64,000 nt of DNA from Pseudomonadota bacterium (GTDB lineage Bacteria > Pseudomonadota > Gammaproteobacteria > Steroidobacterales > Woeseiaceae): assembly GCA_022573655.1 (NCBI GenBank), contig JACZTO010000001.1, positions 94,169 to 158,168 on the forward strand. The letters run 5' to 3'. Under the pieces are notes generated by a model, which was not told the origin of the DNA, ran no database searches, and worked only from the letters and a program-made list of their open reading frames with translations. Shown in pieces: positions 10,043-20,159 of the stretch. A program made the position numbers and the translations under genes. Numbering within the stretch: position 1 is the first letter of the stretch; each line of letters begins with the position of its first letter.

Positions 10043-10543
10043 ATGCGCAGTTTTATTGTTATGGCAATGTTCGTGGCCAGCCTGACACATGCGGCGATGA
10101 ACGACTATACCGAGACCCGTTATCTGCAGCTCGATACAGACGACACAGAGGTACTCTCGATTGATGCTGGCGCGGGCAGTATGGATATCAAAGGTGTAGC
10201 TGGGGCCAGTGCTATCTCTGTTAAAGCGGTGATCGAAATTTCTGACACCAATGTTGACGAAGCAATGAAAATAATCGAGCGAAATATGACGTTATCGCTG
10301 GAGCAAAAGGGCACTGTAGCCCACCTCAAGGCGTGGTTCGAGCATGGTTTCTTGAACTTTGGCAGTGACGACGGCCGCATCGATATCGAAGTCAAGGTGC
10401 CGCAGGGCATCGCGGTCATTATCGACGATGGCTCGGGGAGCATCAAGATCAGTGATGTGGAAGAGGATCTGATTATCACTGGTGATGGTAGTGGCGGCCT
10501 GACGTATTCCGATATTCGCGGCACAGTCCAAGAGGATACTTAG
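10043..10543 (+). CDS. Secreted DUF4097-like beta-repeat protein
   Basis: MRSFIVMAMFVASLTHAAMNDYTETR... with repeated GSGS/GDGSGG beta-helix-like motifs; RBS-like GAGGGG before ATG 10043. Confidence 0.6.
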   Translation: MRSFIVMAMFVASLTHAAMNDYTETRYLQLDTDDTEVLSIDAGAGSMDIKGVAGASAISVKAVIEISDTNVDEAMKIIERNMTLSLEQKGTVAHLKAWFEHGFLNFGSDDGRIDIEVKVPQGIAVIIDDGSGSIKISDVEEDLIITGDGSGGLTYSDIRGTVQEDT

Positions 10544-10805
10544 GGAAGCTCTGATCAATTAAGCGCAACTCTGCGCGATCTGAAGCGCAGAGATGCACGG
10601 CGTGCTTCGGTGGCAATGGCCTGGTCCTTGGCTAGAAGCACAACACCGCAGATATGCACTTCAGGCCGCGCCCTTCGGGGCCTCAGGTCTGCCCGACACT
10701 CGGCGTTGCGCTTTCTCGACGTAAGCCCGTAATGCCAGCAAAAGCGCGCCTTAATTGCCGGGCAGGCCGTAGGCCAGAGAATCACTTAATTGATCAGAGC
10801 TTCCC
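10543..10805. mobile_element. MITE-like non-autonomous element, ~263 bp, with perfect terminal inverted repeats
   Basis: Left end GGGAAGCTCTGATCAATTAAG and right end CTTAATTGATCAGAGCTTCCC are perfect reverse complements. Flanked by TA on both sides (10541-10542 and 10806-10807); the flanking symmetry extends to ACTTA...TAAGT. No transposase ORF inside. Confidence 0.8.
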
Positions 10806-10878
10806 TAAGTGGCATAAATGCTAGAATATCCTCGCAGGAACACTCACTCGAAGGTGTGAATACCAATGGGGAGGCAGC

Positions 10879-11307
10879 ATGAAACTCGTTAAACATCTGC
10901 TTGATTCGAAAGGCAGTGATATTTTTTCCATCACCATGGGCGAGTCGGTTCTCGACGCGATCAAACTCATGGCGGACAAGGCGATTGGCTCACTTCTGGT
11001 TATGCAAGGCGATGAGCTAAAAGGTATCGTCACCGAACGCGACTACGCCCGTAAGGTCATAATAAAAGGCCGCTCTTCAGAAACGACAGAAGTGTCGGAA
11101 ATCATGACGACCCGCGTACGAACGGCGTCGCCTGAAAAGACAGTCAATCATTGTATGGCCCTCATGACCGAATACAAAATCAGGCATCTTCCGGTGGTCG
11201 ACGAAGGCGCGGTGGTCGGTGTGATTTCCATTGGCGACCTGGTCGAAGCGATTATCAAAGACCAGCAGGAGGAGATTGAGCACCTGGAGCACTATATAAG
11301 TGGCTAG
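10879..11307 (+). CDS. CBS domain-containing protein
   Basis: Two CBS motifs: MGESVLDAIKLMADKAIGSLLVMQGDELKGIVTERDYARKVI and KTVNHCMALMTEYKIRHLPVVDEGAVVGVISIGDLV. Confidence 0.92.
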   Translation: MKLVKHLLDSKGSDIFSITMGESVLDAIKLMADKAIGSLLVMQGDELKGIVTERDYARKVIIKGRSSETTEVSEIMTTRVRTASPEKTVNHCMALMTEYKIRHLPVVDEGAVVGVISIGDLVEAIIKDQQEEIEHLEHYISG

Positions 11308-12190
11308 CGACACGGGCATCGACGGTCGGGTAATGCGGCTGTTTGATGGTTATGTCCATGGTCAAATCAATCGCCGACAGTTCCTGGACCAGGTAGCAAA
11401 GATCACTGCGTCCGCGACAACAGCCGCCGCAATTCTTGCGAGTCTGAGCCCGGACTATTCTCTTGCGCAGCAGGTTGATCCGAACGACATCACAATCGCG
11501 GCAAGTTACAAGCAATATGCTTCGCCCGAAGGCGGCGGTGTTATGAAGGGGTATTTCGTCCGACCAGCCGTGACGCAGCACAGGCTGCCGGCCGTCGTCG
11601 TAATCCACGAAAATCGAGGGCTGAATCCGTACGTGGAGGATGTCGCCCGGCGCCTGGCTGTGGCAGGTTTCATTGCTTTTGCCCCCGATGCGCTGACGCC
11701 TCTGGGTGGCTATCCGGGAAATGATGATGATGGCCGGGCACTACAGCGGCAACGCGACCATAACGAAATGGTAGAAGACTTTGTCGCGGCCGTAGATTTT
11801 CTGCAGGAACACCCGGATTGTACAGGCAAGGTCGGCGCGGTCGGTTTCTGCTTCGGCGGTGGCATGTCGATGCGGCTGGCCGTCCGTATTGCGAATCTCG
11901 GTGCAGCCGTCGCATTTTATGGACGCCATCCAGATGCCACTGAAGCGTCAGCCATACAGGCGCCACTGATGCTGCACCACGCCGGACTCGACGAGCGCGT
12001 CAACGCAGGCTGGCCGAAATTCGAAGCAGCACTGCAGGCGGCTGACAGAGAATTCATCAACTATCACTACCCGAATGTCAATCATGGCTTCCACAATGAC
12101 ACGACGCCTCGCTACGATCAGGAGGCTGCGGATCTGGCCTGGCAGCGGACGACCGGTTTCTTTGCCAGCCATCTTGAGCTCGGAGGCTAG
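11300..12190 (+). CDS. Dienelactone hydrolase family protein
   Basis: VVIHENRGLNPYVEDVARRLAVAGFIAFAPD, GAVGFCFGGGMSMRLA (nucleophile elbow with Cys), YPNVNHGFHND; N-terminal RRQFLDQVAKI segment. GTG start overlaps the CBS gene. Confidence 0.9.
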   Translation: MASDTGIDGRVMRLFDGYVHGQINRRQFLDQVAKITASATTAAAILASLSPDYSLAQQVDPNDITIAASYKQYASPEGGGVMKGYFVRPAVTQHRLPAVVVIHENRGLNPYVEDVARRLAVAGFIAFAPDALTPLGGYPGNDDDGRALQRQRDHNEMVEDFVAAVDFLQEHPDCTGKVGAVGFCFGGGMSMRLAVRIANLGAAVAFYGRHPDATEASAIQAPLMLHHAGLDERVNAGWPKFEAALQAADREFINYHYPNVNHGFHNDTTPRYDQEAADLAWQRTTGFFASHLELGG

Positions 12191-12193
12191 GCA

Positions 12194-12742
12194 ATGCAGC
12201 CCTGGCAGTTATTGCTCGCCGTATTGGCGTTGTCGGCAATGCAGGTCTGCGTGGCTCAGGACCTGGACCCGGGGTCGAAAACCGTTCTGGGGCCACGCAA
12301 TATTGCTCTATACGACGGCGCCAATGCATTGATGTCCGGCGATGGCGAAGAGGGTGTTCGTCTGACGTTGCTTGGTTTGAAGTCAGCCCACGGCCAGCAC
12401 GAGCTAACGGCCGCACACGCAAATTTGTGTGCCGGTTTTCTAATGCTTGAGCAATATGAGACGGCTCTCGTGCATTGCGACTGGGTACTTGAGCGTCACG
12501 AAAATCACTGGCGTTCATACAATAATCGCGCACTCGTTTATTTATTCCTGGAGAAATATGAGGAATCTGAAGCGGATATCCGTCGCGGGCAAGAACTCAA
12601 CCCACGATCGGAAAGCCTTAAAGAAGTCAGGGGCATGTACCTGGACGAAGTTGCACCGGTGACGGAGGAAATTTTTATCGACGAACGGCGCGGCATAACC
12701 AAGCCGCCCACGCCCAACATAGCTGTCGACGTGGTTGAATGA
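12194..12742 (+). CDS. Tetratricopeptide-repeat-type secreted protein
   Basis: Signal-like N-terminus; TPR-like NLCAGFLMLEQYETALVHCDWVLERHENHWRSYNNRALVYLFLEKYEESEADIRRGQELNP. Confidence 0.75.
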   Translation: MQPWQLLLAVLALSAMQVCVAQDLDPGSKTVLGPRNIALYDGANALMSGDGEEGVRLTLLGLKSAHGQHELTAAHANLCAGFLMLEQYETALVHCDWVLERHENHWRSYNNRALVYLFLEKYEESEADIRRGQELNPRSESLKEVRGMYLDEVAPVTEEIFIDERRGITKPPTPNIAVDVVE

Positions 12743-13122
12743 TGTTCCGCTGTGGCTTCTGCGGTGTTGCACTCACACTTGTCATCGCATCTGCCACGGT
12801 ACTCAGCGACGATGGCCCGTTGTTCGCCCGGATAACTGGCACCGATACCAAGCGCTTACCCTCATATACAGTTGCACCGGAGTACCCACGCAAGGCAAGA
12901 CGCGATCGCGTCGAAGGTGAAGTACAGGTGTGTTTTGACATTGACCGGCAGGGGCGGCCGCGGCGTATCGCTGTACGCAACAGTACCAATCGCGCTTTTG
13001 AGAAACCTTCGATTCGAGCAGTCAGGGCATCAACATTCAGGCCGCTGAAAGAGGGCGAGCCCCTGCAATCAATAAAGTCATGTCGGACGTTTCGATTTAC
13101 TTTGCAACCAGTAGAAGAATAA
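12739..13122 (+). CDS. TonB C-terminal-domain (energy transducer TonB-like) protein
   Basis: YTVAPEYPRKARRDRVEGEVQVCFDIDRQGRPRRIAVRNSTNRAFEKPSIRAVRASTFRPL. Confidence 0.8.
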   Translation: MMFRCGFCGVALTLVIASATVLSDDGPLFARITGTDTKRLPSYTVAPEYPRKARRDRVEGEVQVCFDIDRQGRPRRIAVRNSTNRAFEKPSIRAVRASTFRPLKEGEPLQSIKSCRTFRFTLQPVEE

Positions 13123-13153
13123 CGCTACACGCCCAAGCAGCAAAGAGTTCTTC

Positions 13154-14056
13154 TTATTCGCCGTCGAGCCCGGCAGCACGCTGCGCGGAACGCAGCGTAT
13201 TGGCCATGAGCATGGTAATCGTCATCGGCCCGACGCCACCCGGGACTGGTGTTATCGCTCCCGCGACAGTGCTGACATCGTCGTAGTCAACGTCACCGGT
13301 CAGGCGAGATTTGGTTTCGCCATCGATGGTTTGCTCAACTCGATTGATACCTACATCGATAACGATGGCGCCGGCCTTGACCCAGTCTGCTTTGACCATG
13401 TTCGGACGTCCGACCGCCGCGACAACGATGTCAGCGCCGCTGACAACCCGTGGCAGATCCTTGGTGCGACTATGTGTGATCGTTACCGTTGCGTTAGCCT
13501 GTAACAGCAAGGCCGCTATTGGCTTACCGACTATGTTGGAGCGTCCAATGACGACGGCATTCTTGCCGGACAGATCAGGGCCAATCTCATCTTCGATCAT
13601 CAGCATGCAACCCGCGGGGGTGCAGGGCACGAATGTATCGGCCATGTGGCCTGCTGTCAGCTTGCCGATATTGACAAGGTGAAAGCCATCGACATCTTTC
13701 GCCGTCGAAATCGCCTGCGTAACGGTCAGTTCATCCAGGTGTTCCGGCAAGGGTAGCTGGACAAGAATCCCGTGTATCGCCGGGTCATTATTGAGTTCGT
13801 CTATCAGTTGCAGGACATCTTGTTCCGAAACGTCGTCAGCGAGGGAGTGCTGCACTGAATGAAAGCCACAGGACTCGGCCGTGCGTTTCTTATTGCGCAC
13901 GTAGACCTGGCTAGCAGGGTTCTCGCCGATTATGACGACAGCGAGACCTGGTTTGATGCCGTGTTCCTCGAGCAGCGTCGCGGTTTCCAGGGTGATGGAC
14001 TCAGTGAGCTTTGCTGCTTTTGCTTTGCCATCGATCTTTCTTGCAACTTTCATCAA
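13154..14056 (-). CDS. folD: Bifunctional methylenetetrahydrofolate dehydrogenase/methenyltetrahydrofolate cyclohydrolase
   Basis: [92 protein letters not shown]. Confidence 0.97.
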   Translation of the reverse strand: MMKVARKIDGKAKAAKLTESITLETATLLEEHGIKPGLAVVIIGENPASQVYVRNKKRTAESCGFHSVQHSLADDVSEQDVLQLIDELNNDPAIHGILVQLPLPEHLDELTVTQAISTAKDVDGFHLVNIGKLTAGHMADTFVPCTPAGCMLMIEDEIGPDLSGKNAVVIGRSNIVGKPIAALLLQANATVTITHSRTKDLPRVVSGADIVVAAVGRPNMVKADWVKAGAIVIDVGINRVEQTIDGETKSRLTGDVDYDDVSTVAGAITPVPGGVGPMTITMLMANTLRSAQRAAGLDGE

Positions 14057-14133
14057 TCTATAATCCTTAGCAACTGGGTAATGCGCCGGCGGCCGTCGGC
14101 GCGACGCATGGTAACGATATGTTGTGTTTGTTT

Positions 14134-14565
14134 CTACCAGGAAACGCCGCTTGCAGGAGACCAGCGACCCTCGCGTCTCACGACGCGGTCAGCAACAGAC
14201 TCGCCGTCGTAAGTGATGGGGAGGGCCGTCGCGCAATTATCAGGCTGGGGCGTGAGCGCGCGCATGTTAATTATGCCAAATCGGCCGTTCGGCGTTTCAA
14301 TAATAGCGCCGATATACACACCACAGTTTCTGCAGAGCAAGAAATCGGCCGTCTTCAGGCCGAAGCGATAGCGTTGCAGATGCGCAGGATCAGACGCCTT
14401 AAAGACGATATGCGAGGCGGGGTCCGACGTACTCAGGGCATCGTGAGTGCGGCAAAACCGACACTGGCAGGCACGCACAGACCATTTCGCCGGGCTGGCG
14501 GCGCATTTGTAACGAAAGCCAATTGCTCCGCAGTGGCACTCGCCGTTGTAGCCGATGTCACCCAT
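14134..14565 (-). CDS. GFA/CENP-V family zinc-binding protein
   Basis: [49 protein letters not shown]...[13 protein letters not shown]: CxCG / CxxC cysteine pattern. Confidence 0.8.
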   Translation of the reverse strand: MGDIGYNGECHCGAIGFRYKCAASPAKWSVRACQCRFCRTHDALSTSDPASHIVFKASDPAHLQRYRFGLKTADFLLCRNCGVYIGAIIETPNGRFGIINMRALTPQPDNCATALPITYDGESVADRVVRREGRWSPASGVSW

Positions 14566-15322
14566 GCGCCTGCCCGCTTCTTCGCCGCTGCGAAAGTCCA
14601 TACAGCAGGCTTGCTGGCGCCAGCGACGCGACGATGTGTTTGATTGAATGACCGCTGAGGAGTTCACCGACGGCGTAAATGTCGCTGTCGAACCACTCGA
14701 AAAGCTTCGCTGCCAGGTAAATTCCGAACATCATCCAGATGTAACGTCCCAGGTCGCTGCGCGACGGAAATAACAGCAGAGCGATTGGAATCAGCAACAT
14801 CGGGAGAAACTGCACCACAGCGTAGGGTCGTAAGTCCCCGACTCCAAGTAATTCGGTGCGCGACCAGTACATGACCGAGGCAAAACCAATTAAGAGAAGC
14901 GGCAGCAAGACCGCTGCACCGATACGCGCCGATCTGTATTCGGCGACAACGATGGCAACCAGGCTCATGAAACCAATCGTTATCGGCAGTCGATCCCAGA
15001 CCAGGGGTTCATTACCTGGCTGCAGATGATAGTAAGCGGAGCCGAAGCATGTGAGCGTGATTCCGGCGAAAAACACCAGCCAGGCCAGCTTCATGCCAGG
15101 AGCCACGGTATCGCCGTGCCGCGAGACGAAAATCAAGCCCGACACCCCTACGAAGAGAAAGGGCAAGTTGGACATGACATTGAGGAAGTTCGGGACTCCG
15201 GCAAACGATCTGCGATCGCTGAACTGGTGATACAATGGATCCTGGGCAACAGGATCTGCAAGTGCCGCCGCAATGATCGTCGCCAGACCGACGGCCAGCA
15301 GTAGCGCGGCCCGCCAGGTCAC
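14558..15322 (-). CDS. Ceramidase-like (alkaline phytoceramidase fold) membrane protein
   Basis: Multi-helix membrane protein; DPLYHQFSDRRSFAGVPNFLNVMSNLPFLFVG, FGSAYYHLQPGNEPLVWDRLPITIGFMSL, HSIKHIVASLA. Confidence 0.7.
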   Translation of the reverse strand: MTWRAALLLAVGLATIIAAALADPVAQDPLYHQFSDRRSFAGVPNFLNVMSNLPFLFVGVSGLIFVSRHGDTVAPGMKLAWLVFFAGITLTCFGSAYYHLQPGNEPLVWDRLPITIGFMSLVAIVVAEYRSARIGAAVLLPLLLIGFASVMYWSRTELLGVGDLRPYAVVQFLPMLLIPIALLLFPSRSDLGRYIWMMFGIYLAAKLFEWFDSDIYAVGELLSGHSIKHIVASLAPASLLYGLSQRRRSGQAHG

Positions 15323-15783
15323 TGGCTAAAGCTCTCGCAATCGACTCTGCTCATGGGAAAATCAATGGCTTTGAGTCGACCGCCGGACTGACCTTCGATG
15401 CGACCGAGCAACCCGCCTTCGTCGTTCAGGCGATAAATGATACGTTGCGGGAAATCGTGTTCGGGGTTCTCAAAGATAACTTCATTTTCTGTAAGGCTCA
15501 CCATGTCAAATCGTGCTGTATTTTGGCCTGACGGCGAGGCGAACAGTGCCAGAGATTTCTCTCCGGTCTCTTCGATGCGCAAGTATTCATAGGCGATCGT
15601 TTTTGAGTTGCGCACGGTTCTGCTAACCGCAATCATCGTGCCACCGACGGGCGACATCCAGTATTCACCCGAACCAGGTTCTTCGTCATCGTAGGCCCAG
15701 CAGCCGGACAGCCAACTCAAGCGCGAGATGTCAGCAGCAGCAGACAGACTGATCAGCAGCGCTAAAATGGCAGCGAGTCGCAT
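15319..15783 (-). CDS. DUF6265-like secreted protein
   Basis: ISRLSWLSGCWAYDDEEPGSGEYWMSPVGGTMIAVSRTV...FENPEHDFPQRIIYRL. Confidence 0.7.
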   Translation of the reverse strand: MRLAAILALLISLSAAADISRLSWLSGCWAYDDEEPGSGEYWMSPVGGTMIAVSRTVRNSKTIAYEYLRIEETGEKSLALFASPSGQNTARFDMVSLTENEVIFENPEHDFPQRIIYRLNDEGGLLGRIEGQSGGRLKAIDFPMSRVDCESFSQ

Positions 15784-16119
15784 TTACTCTCCCCCCTGCG
15801 GGCCGTAAAACACTACCCAGGCCGCGAAATTGTCGGTGAAGTCGACGAAGCGATGCTCCACTCCGGCTGCGACGAATAACGCATCGCCCGCGGCAAATGG
15901 AACGTGTTCGTCGCCGCGCACGAAAGTGCCGCTACCGGTCTGGACAATGTAGATCTCGTCTTGGGCGTGCGGCTGCTGCTTATCCTCAATCACCGGCTTG
16001 TAGTAGCCGAGTTCCATACTGCCGTACTCGAGCAGAACAGCGTAAAGGCCATCTGCCGATTTTGCGATTGCCGCAAGCGCATTTTGCGGTGTTAGCTCGC
16101 CGTCGCTGCCTCCGTTCAT
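15784..16119 (-). CDS. Cupin domain-containing protein
   Basis: MNGGSDGELTPQNALAA...PHAQDEIYIVQTGSGTFVRGDEHVPFAAGDALFVAAGVEHRF. Confidence 0.85.
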   Translation of the reverse strand: MNGGSDGELTPQNALAAIAKSADGLYAVLLEYGSMELGYYKPVIEDKQQPHAQDEIYIVQTGSGTFVRGDEHVPFAAGDALFVAAGVEHRFVDFTDNFAAWVVFYGPQGGE

Positions 16120-16227
16120 GTGCTCACCGTACTGCAAGGCCGTGGGCGCAGCAAGCCGGCAAACTCGCAAATAGTACGCGCCGATTCAGCTAAGATATGC
16201 ATCCACTTTGGTACCAGGTCGGATTGT

Positions 16228-17136
16228 GTGACCAGATTTCTTCGCAATTTGCGCGGTGTTCTCGTCTTTGGCGCGATGACATTCAATACGATTTTCTGGT
16301 TTGTGCCGTTAATCTTGCTGGCCATACTGAAGTTGTTGCTGCCAATACCAGTATTGCGACGTAGCGTTACCCGAGTGTTGATGATGATTGGTGAGAACTG
16401 GGTCAGTATCAATACTGTGATTCTGCGCACTGGCGCGTCGATTGATTGGCAGGCACGTGGCGTTGAACGTCTGCGCCGCGACGGCTGGTATCTTGTGATA
16501 ACGAATCACCAGACCTGGGTTGATATCGTTGTCCTGCAGCATGTCCTCAATCGGCGCATGCCTTTTCTGAAATTCTTCATTAAACAGGAGCTAATCTGGT
16601 TTCCGTTGTTGGGCATTGCCTGGTGGGCGATGGACATGCCGTTCATGAAGCGTTATTCGCCATCATTCCTGGCGAAGAATCCACATATGAAAGGCAAAGA
16701 TCTGGAAACGACGCGCCGTGCCTGCCAAAAATTTTACGATACGCCGACCTCGATACTCAATTTCATCGAGGGGACTCGCTTTAGCGAGGAAAAACGTGCA
16801 GAGCGGAATTCGCCATACCGGAATTTGCTGCAGCCGCGCGCGGGCGGCTTCGCCATGGCCGTGTCGTCGATGGGAGAACTATTCACGAGCGTTGTGGATA
16901 CCACGCTGATTTATCCTGGTGGAGCTGCGCGTTTCTGGGATATGTGTTGCGGAACTCATGTGCGCGTCATTATCGATATTCGTGAACGTTCACTGGAAGA
17001 CTGGCTGATAGTTGGGAACTACGAGCATGATCGTGAATTTCGACGTCGCATGCATCGCTGGCTCAGCGACATCTGGTACGACAAAGATGCCCTGATCGAC
17101 GCGGTCCTGAATGAAGAGTCACAGCCTGATGTTTGA
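16228..17136 (+). CDS. 1-acyl-sn-glycerol-3-phosphate acyltransferase-like (PlsC family)
   Basis: WYLVITNHQTWVDIVVLQHV (NHxxxxD), FIEGTRFSEEKRAER. Start ambiguous (ORF opens at 16120). Confidence 0.88.
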   Translation: MTRFLRNLRGVLVFGAMTFNTIFWFVPLILLAILKLLLPIPVLRRSVTRVLMMIGENWVSINTVILRTGASIDWQARGVERLRRDGWYLVITNHQTWVDIVVLQHVLNRRMPFLKFFIKQELIWFPLLGIAWWAMDMPFMKRYSPSFLAKNPHMKGKDLETTRRACQKFYDTPTSILNFIEGTRFSEEKRAERNSPYRNLLQPRAGGFAMAVSSMGELFTSVVDTTLIYPGGAARFWDMCCGTHVRVIIDIRERSLEDWLIVGNYEHDREFRRRMHRWLSDIWYDKDALIDAVLNEESQPDV

Positions 17137-17199
17137 CATTGCCCGCCGTTAGTCGTATCTCATTGGTTCACACCGCATTCTTGTCAGGCAGGAAATGCA

Positions 17200-17571
17200 A
17201 TGGCTGAGAGCCGCCAATATGACACCGTCGCCTTCGATGTAAAGGACAACGCGACAATGTTGTTTTTTGCGAAAACGACGGACGAAGGAGATATTTCCGA
17301 TTACCTGCTGCTGATGCGCACCGTCGACGATGATTTCAATGAGTCGATATATGTCGAAATCAACGATCAGCAATTCGGCGGGCACAACCTCATCAAGGAA
17401 GCGGCGATGACGGGCAATGTCTTGACGTTGCGACTGCACGAGCCGGCCGCAGAACTCGATGGTACGGCGGAGATAGTTTTGACTTGGGCAGATACGACAG
17501 AAAACCAGGAAAGTATTGAGGCGGGAGCGTTCCGAATATTTGGTGACAGGCTGGTTGGCGGCAACGCCTGA
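17200..17571 (+). CDS. Hypothetical protein
   Basis: Complete ORF in an intergenic-consistent position; no family recognised. Confidence 0.55.
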   Translation: MAESRQYDTVAFDVKDNATMLFFAKTTDEGDISDYLLLMRTVDDDFNESIYVEINDQQFGGHNLIKEAAMTGNVLTLRLHEPAAELDGTAEIVLTWADTTENQESIEAGAFRIFGDRLVGGNA

Positions 17572-17573
17572 CA

Positions 17574-17876
17574 GTGGCGAATACTCAATTCAGCCTCTAC
17601 ATTGTGCTTTGTGGCGATGATACTTACTACACGGGCATCGCGGTCGATGTGGACAAACGCATGGTTGAGCACAGTTCAAGCCCGCGAGGTGCAAAATACC
17701 TGCGCGGTCGCGGGCCGCTCAAGCTTGTCTACTCAGAAATTGCCGGAGACAGAGCGACTGCCTTGCGACTTGAATATCGAGTCAAGCGAATGAGTCGCAT
17801 ACAAAAAGAAGCGCTGATCGACGGCTGCGAGTCGTTGCAGAAGCTGACGAAGGATCAGTTCACTGCCGCAGGCTGA
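17574..17876 (+). CDS. GIY-YIG nuclease family protein
   Basis: FSLYIVLCGDDTYYTGIAVDVDKRMVEHSSSPRGAKYLRGRGPLKLVYSEIAGDRATALRLEYRVKRM. Confidence 0.85.
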   Translation: MANTQFSLYIVLCGDDTYYTGIAVDVDKRMVEHSSSPRGAKYLRGRGPLKLVYSEIAGDRATALRLEYRVKRMSRIQKEALIDGCESLQKLTKDQFTAAG

Positions 17877-18883
17877 GCCAGTATTTCGATTGGCTTGCCA
17901 AACTCCGGTACGAACAACGATGTATCGGCATCCCAACGATCGCGAAATTCTTCCAGCCATATTGCTGTCTTGACAAAGTCGTCAAGAAACTTTGGCCCGA
18001 GAACAACCGTACCGAACGGCTGAGTATAGTCATCGAAATGAATGGGATAGACGCTATGAACACCCGTCGTTGTGACAAGATTTTGCCAGTAGCGTTCAGC
18101 GTACCCCTTACCCAGTGATCGCAGGCCAGCGACTCCAAGCATAACGACATCAGCTGTCACACCCTGCAATGCATCTTCCAAGTACCCGGCGCTGCCGTGG
18201 ACAAGTATCGTACCCTGAGGGTGCGCAATCAGCACCGAAAAACTACCGCCTTCGCGCCAGCTGCCGATTGGTTGCGGCATTAGAAGCGCTTCCTCAATTT
18301 TTCCGTCCAGAGGGATGGCGCCGCGCCAGCCGATTGGGGCGTGGATCGATGGCAGCAGAGTGACCGTAAAGTCTCCGAACTGAAAGGTCTGCTCGTCCGT
18401 TACGACCGTGATCTGGTCTTCGGGTACACCCGCTCCACGGGCCACTTGTGCGGTCGATTCGGAACCAAGAATCGAGGCGCTGGAACGATTCGCAATCGCT
18501 CCGACGTCCATAACGTGATCGAAGTGACTGTGCAGAGGGATAATTGCAGCAAGTCGACGAATGCGAAATTTGTTGAGCGCGTAGTCTATTCCAGCGGCGT
18601 CATTGTTAACCGGTCTGCCCAGCAGAATATCGGCCAGGGACGGGCGTGAAAAAAAACCATCGATGAGAATCTGCGTTTCACCGTCGTCGAACAACAAGGT
18701 TGTGACGCCCAGCCACGTAACGGTTACTGAGTCGGTCGCAGCAGCAGACGCTGCAGCTGGAAGTGGCCAGTCAATCGCATCGAGACTCGACCTGTTCTGC
18801 CATAGCAGAACGACAATCAGGACAATGGTTGCGACAATGGCAGCAAAAATAATTGCCGCCTTCTGCGCTTTTTCGACCCACAT
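17855..18883 (-). CDS. MBL-fold metallo-hydrolase, membrane-anchored
   Basis: N-terminal TM helix; IIPLHSHFDHVMDVGAIA (HxHxDH-type motif). Confidence 0.8.
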   Translation of the reverse strand: MWVEKAQKAAIIFAAIVATIVLIVVLLWQNRSSLDAIDWPLPAAASAAATDSVTVTWLGVTTLLFDDGETQILIDGFFSRPSLADILLGRPVNNDAAGIDYALNKFRIRRLAAIIPLHSHFDHVMDVGAIANRSSASILGSESTAQVARGAGVPEDQITVVTDEQTFQFGDFTVTLLPSIHAPIGWRGAIPLDGKIEEALLMPQPIGSWREGGSFSVLIAHPQGTILVHGSAGYLEDALQGVTADVVMLGVAGLRSLGKGYAERYWQNLVTTTGVHSVYPIHFDDYTQPFGTVVLGPKFLDDFVKTAIWLEEFRDRWDADTSLFVPEFGKPIEILAQPAAVN

Positions 18884-18885
18884 CG

Positions 18886-20088
18886 CTATTGCCCCGCAGC
18901 GATTCTCGCGAGTTGACCGGTCAACGGAGCCAAGTAGTTGCCCATCGCGTAGCCAAGCAAGGCCATCAGAATAGATACAGGCACCAGGTTGGGCCGGTGG
19001 TGTGCCGCGACAATAGGAGCTGACGCGGCTGCACCGATGTTAGCGGCCGACGCGATCGCAACACTGTGAATGTCGACGCGAAATATCCACGCCCCCGCAA
19101 CACAGAACAAGCCGTGAATAAATATCCAGATAAACGCGCCGAACACGAAGGCCGGGGCCTCTGCGAGCCCGGCAACTGATGCGCGTGCGCCCATGCCGGC
19201 GACGAATATATAAACAAGAGAAGTGCCGATGGCCGTCGAATTCGGCAACTTCGATACCGGGGTTGTCGAAAGCAAGAGCGCCAGTGTCGTTACAAGAAGA
19301 ATGCGCGTCGTTGTTTCAGAAAACACGCTCTTGATTGCCGGTAATGACGACGCGATCCATTCTGCAATGACGGGCGCCGCCCAATGACCGACCGCGGTGA
19401 TGACGAAAATTACGGCCGCCAGGTAAAGATAGTCAGGCATTTTGGGCGCTACATCTTCTTCTACGTGTAGTGCAGCGGCCGCGTCCATGGATTCGAGCCT
19501 GTCTGCAGGCACTCGTGCCCATTTATTGAACTTGTCTGCAAAATCACGTGACAGGAGAAGCAGTGGCAACCAGACGACGTAGACGACATTATCGGCGATG
19601 ACGGCCAGACCGAGCTGCGCCTCTGACGCTCCCAGCATCTCCGCAGTGGCAAGCATGTTCGCGGTGCCGCCTATCCAGCTTCCCGCCAACGCACCGAAGC
19701 CTTTCCACGCGTCATCGGACAACCAGTTGTGCACCGCGACATAGGCGACAATACCGCCGACAATCACACCTACGGTACCCATCAACATGACAAGGACGCC
19801 CTTGCCCATGACGCGAATAACCGCAGGCACATTAACCTTGATGAGCATCAAAACGATAAATGCCGGCAGTGCGAACGTACTCAAACCCGTATAGATGATT
19901 GACTTGCTGGGTATCACGTCAAAATTGTTCAGAAAAACCGGGGTAGCATAGATGAACAGCAGCGGCGGTATGAAGTTGAATAGTTTGGCCTTGGTGACCT
20001 GGGCCAGCAGAAAGAAAAATGCGGCGACTGCGCAGAGCACCGCGAGTACACCGATCGGTGATGAGATCAGAACTTCAGTGGTTTCCAT
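18886..20088 (-). CDS. DUF819 family membrane protein
   Basis: ~10-TM protein; FNFIPPLLFIYATPVFLNNFDVIP, GSWIGGTANMLATAEMLGAS. Confidence 0.8.
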   Translation of the reverse strand: METTEVLISSPIGVLAVLCAVAAFFFLLAQVTKAKLFNFIPPLLFIYATPVFLNNFDVIPSKSIIYTGLSTFALPAFIVLMLIKVNVPAVIRVMGKGVLVMLMGTVGVIVGGIVAYVAVHNWLSDDAWKGFGALAGSWIGGTANMLATAEMLGASEAQLGLAVIADNVVYVVWLPLLLLSRDFADKFNKWARVPADRLESMDAAAALHVEEDVAPKMPDYLYLAAVIFVITAVGHWAAPVIAEWIASSLPAIKSVFSETTTRILLVTTLALLLSTTPVSKLPNSTAIGTSLVYIFVAGMGARASVAGLAEAPAFVFGAFIWIFIHGLFCVAGAWIFRVDIHSVAIASAANIGAAASAPIVAAHHRPNLVPVSILMALLGYAMGNYLAPLTGQLARIAAGQ

Positions 20089-20159
20089 TCGCCAACCTTT
20101 AGCCGGGGAGTAGCGATGAAGTATAAATCATCGCTAGTGCCGCAGGGTGCTACGTTGGC

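Noticed and set aside
10555-10785. 76-aa ORF inside the MITE-like element
   Set aside because: Spans the element's repeats, lacks any transposase motif; treated as non-coding filler or remnant.
14119-14643. 174-aa plus-strand ORF antisense to the GFA-family and ceramidase-like genes
   Set aside because: Antisense to supported CDSs; composition looks like a frame shadow.
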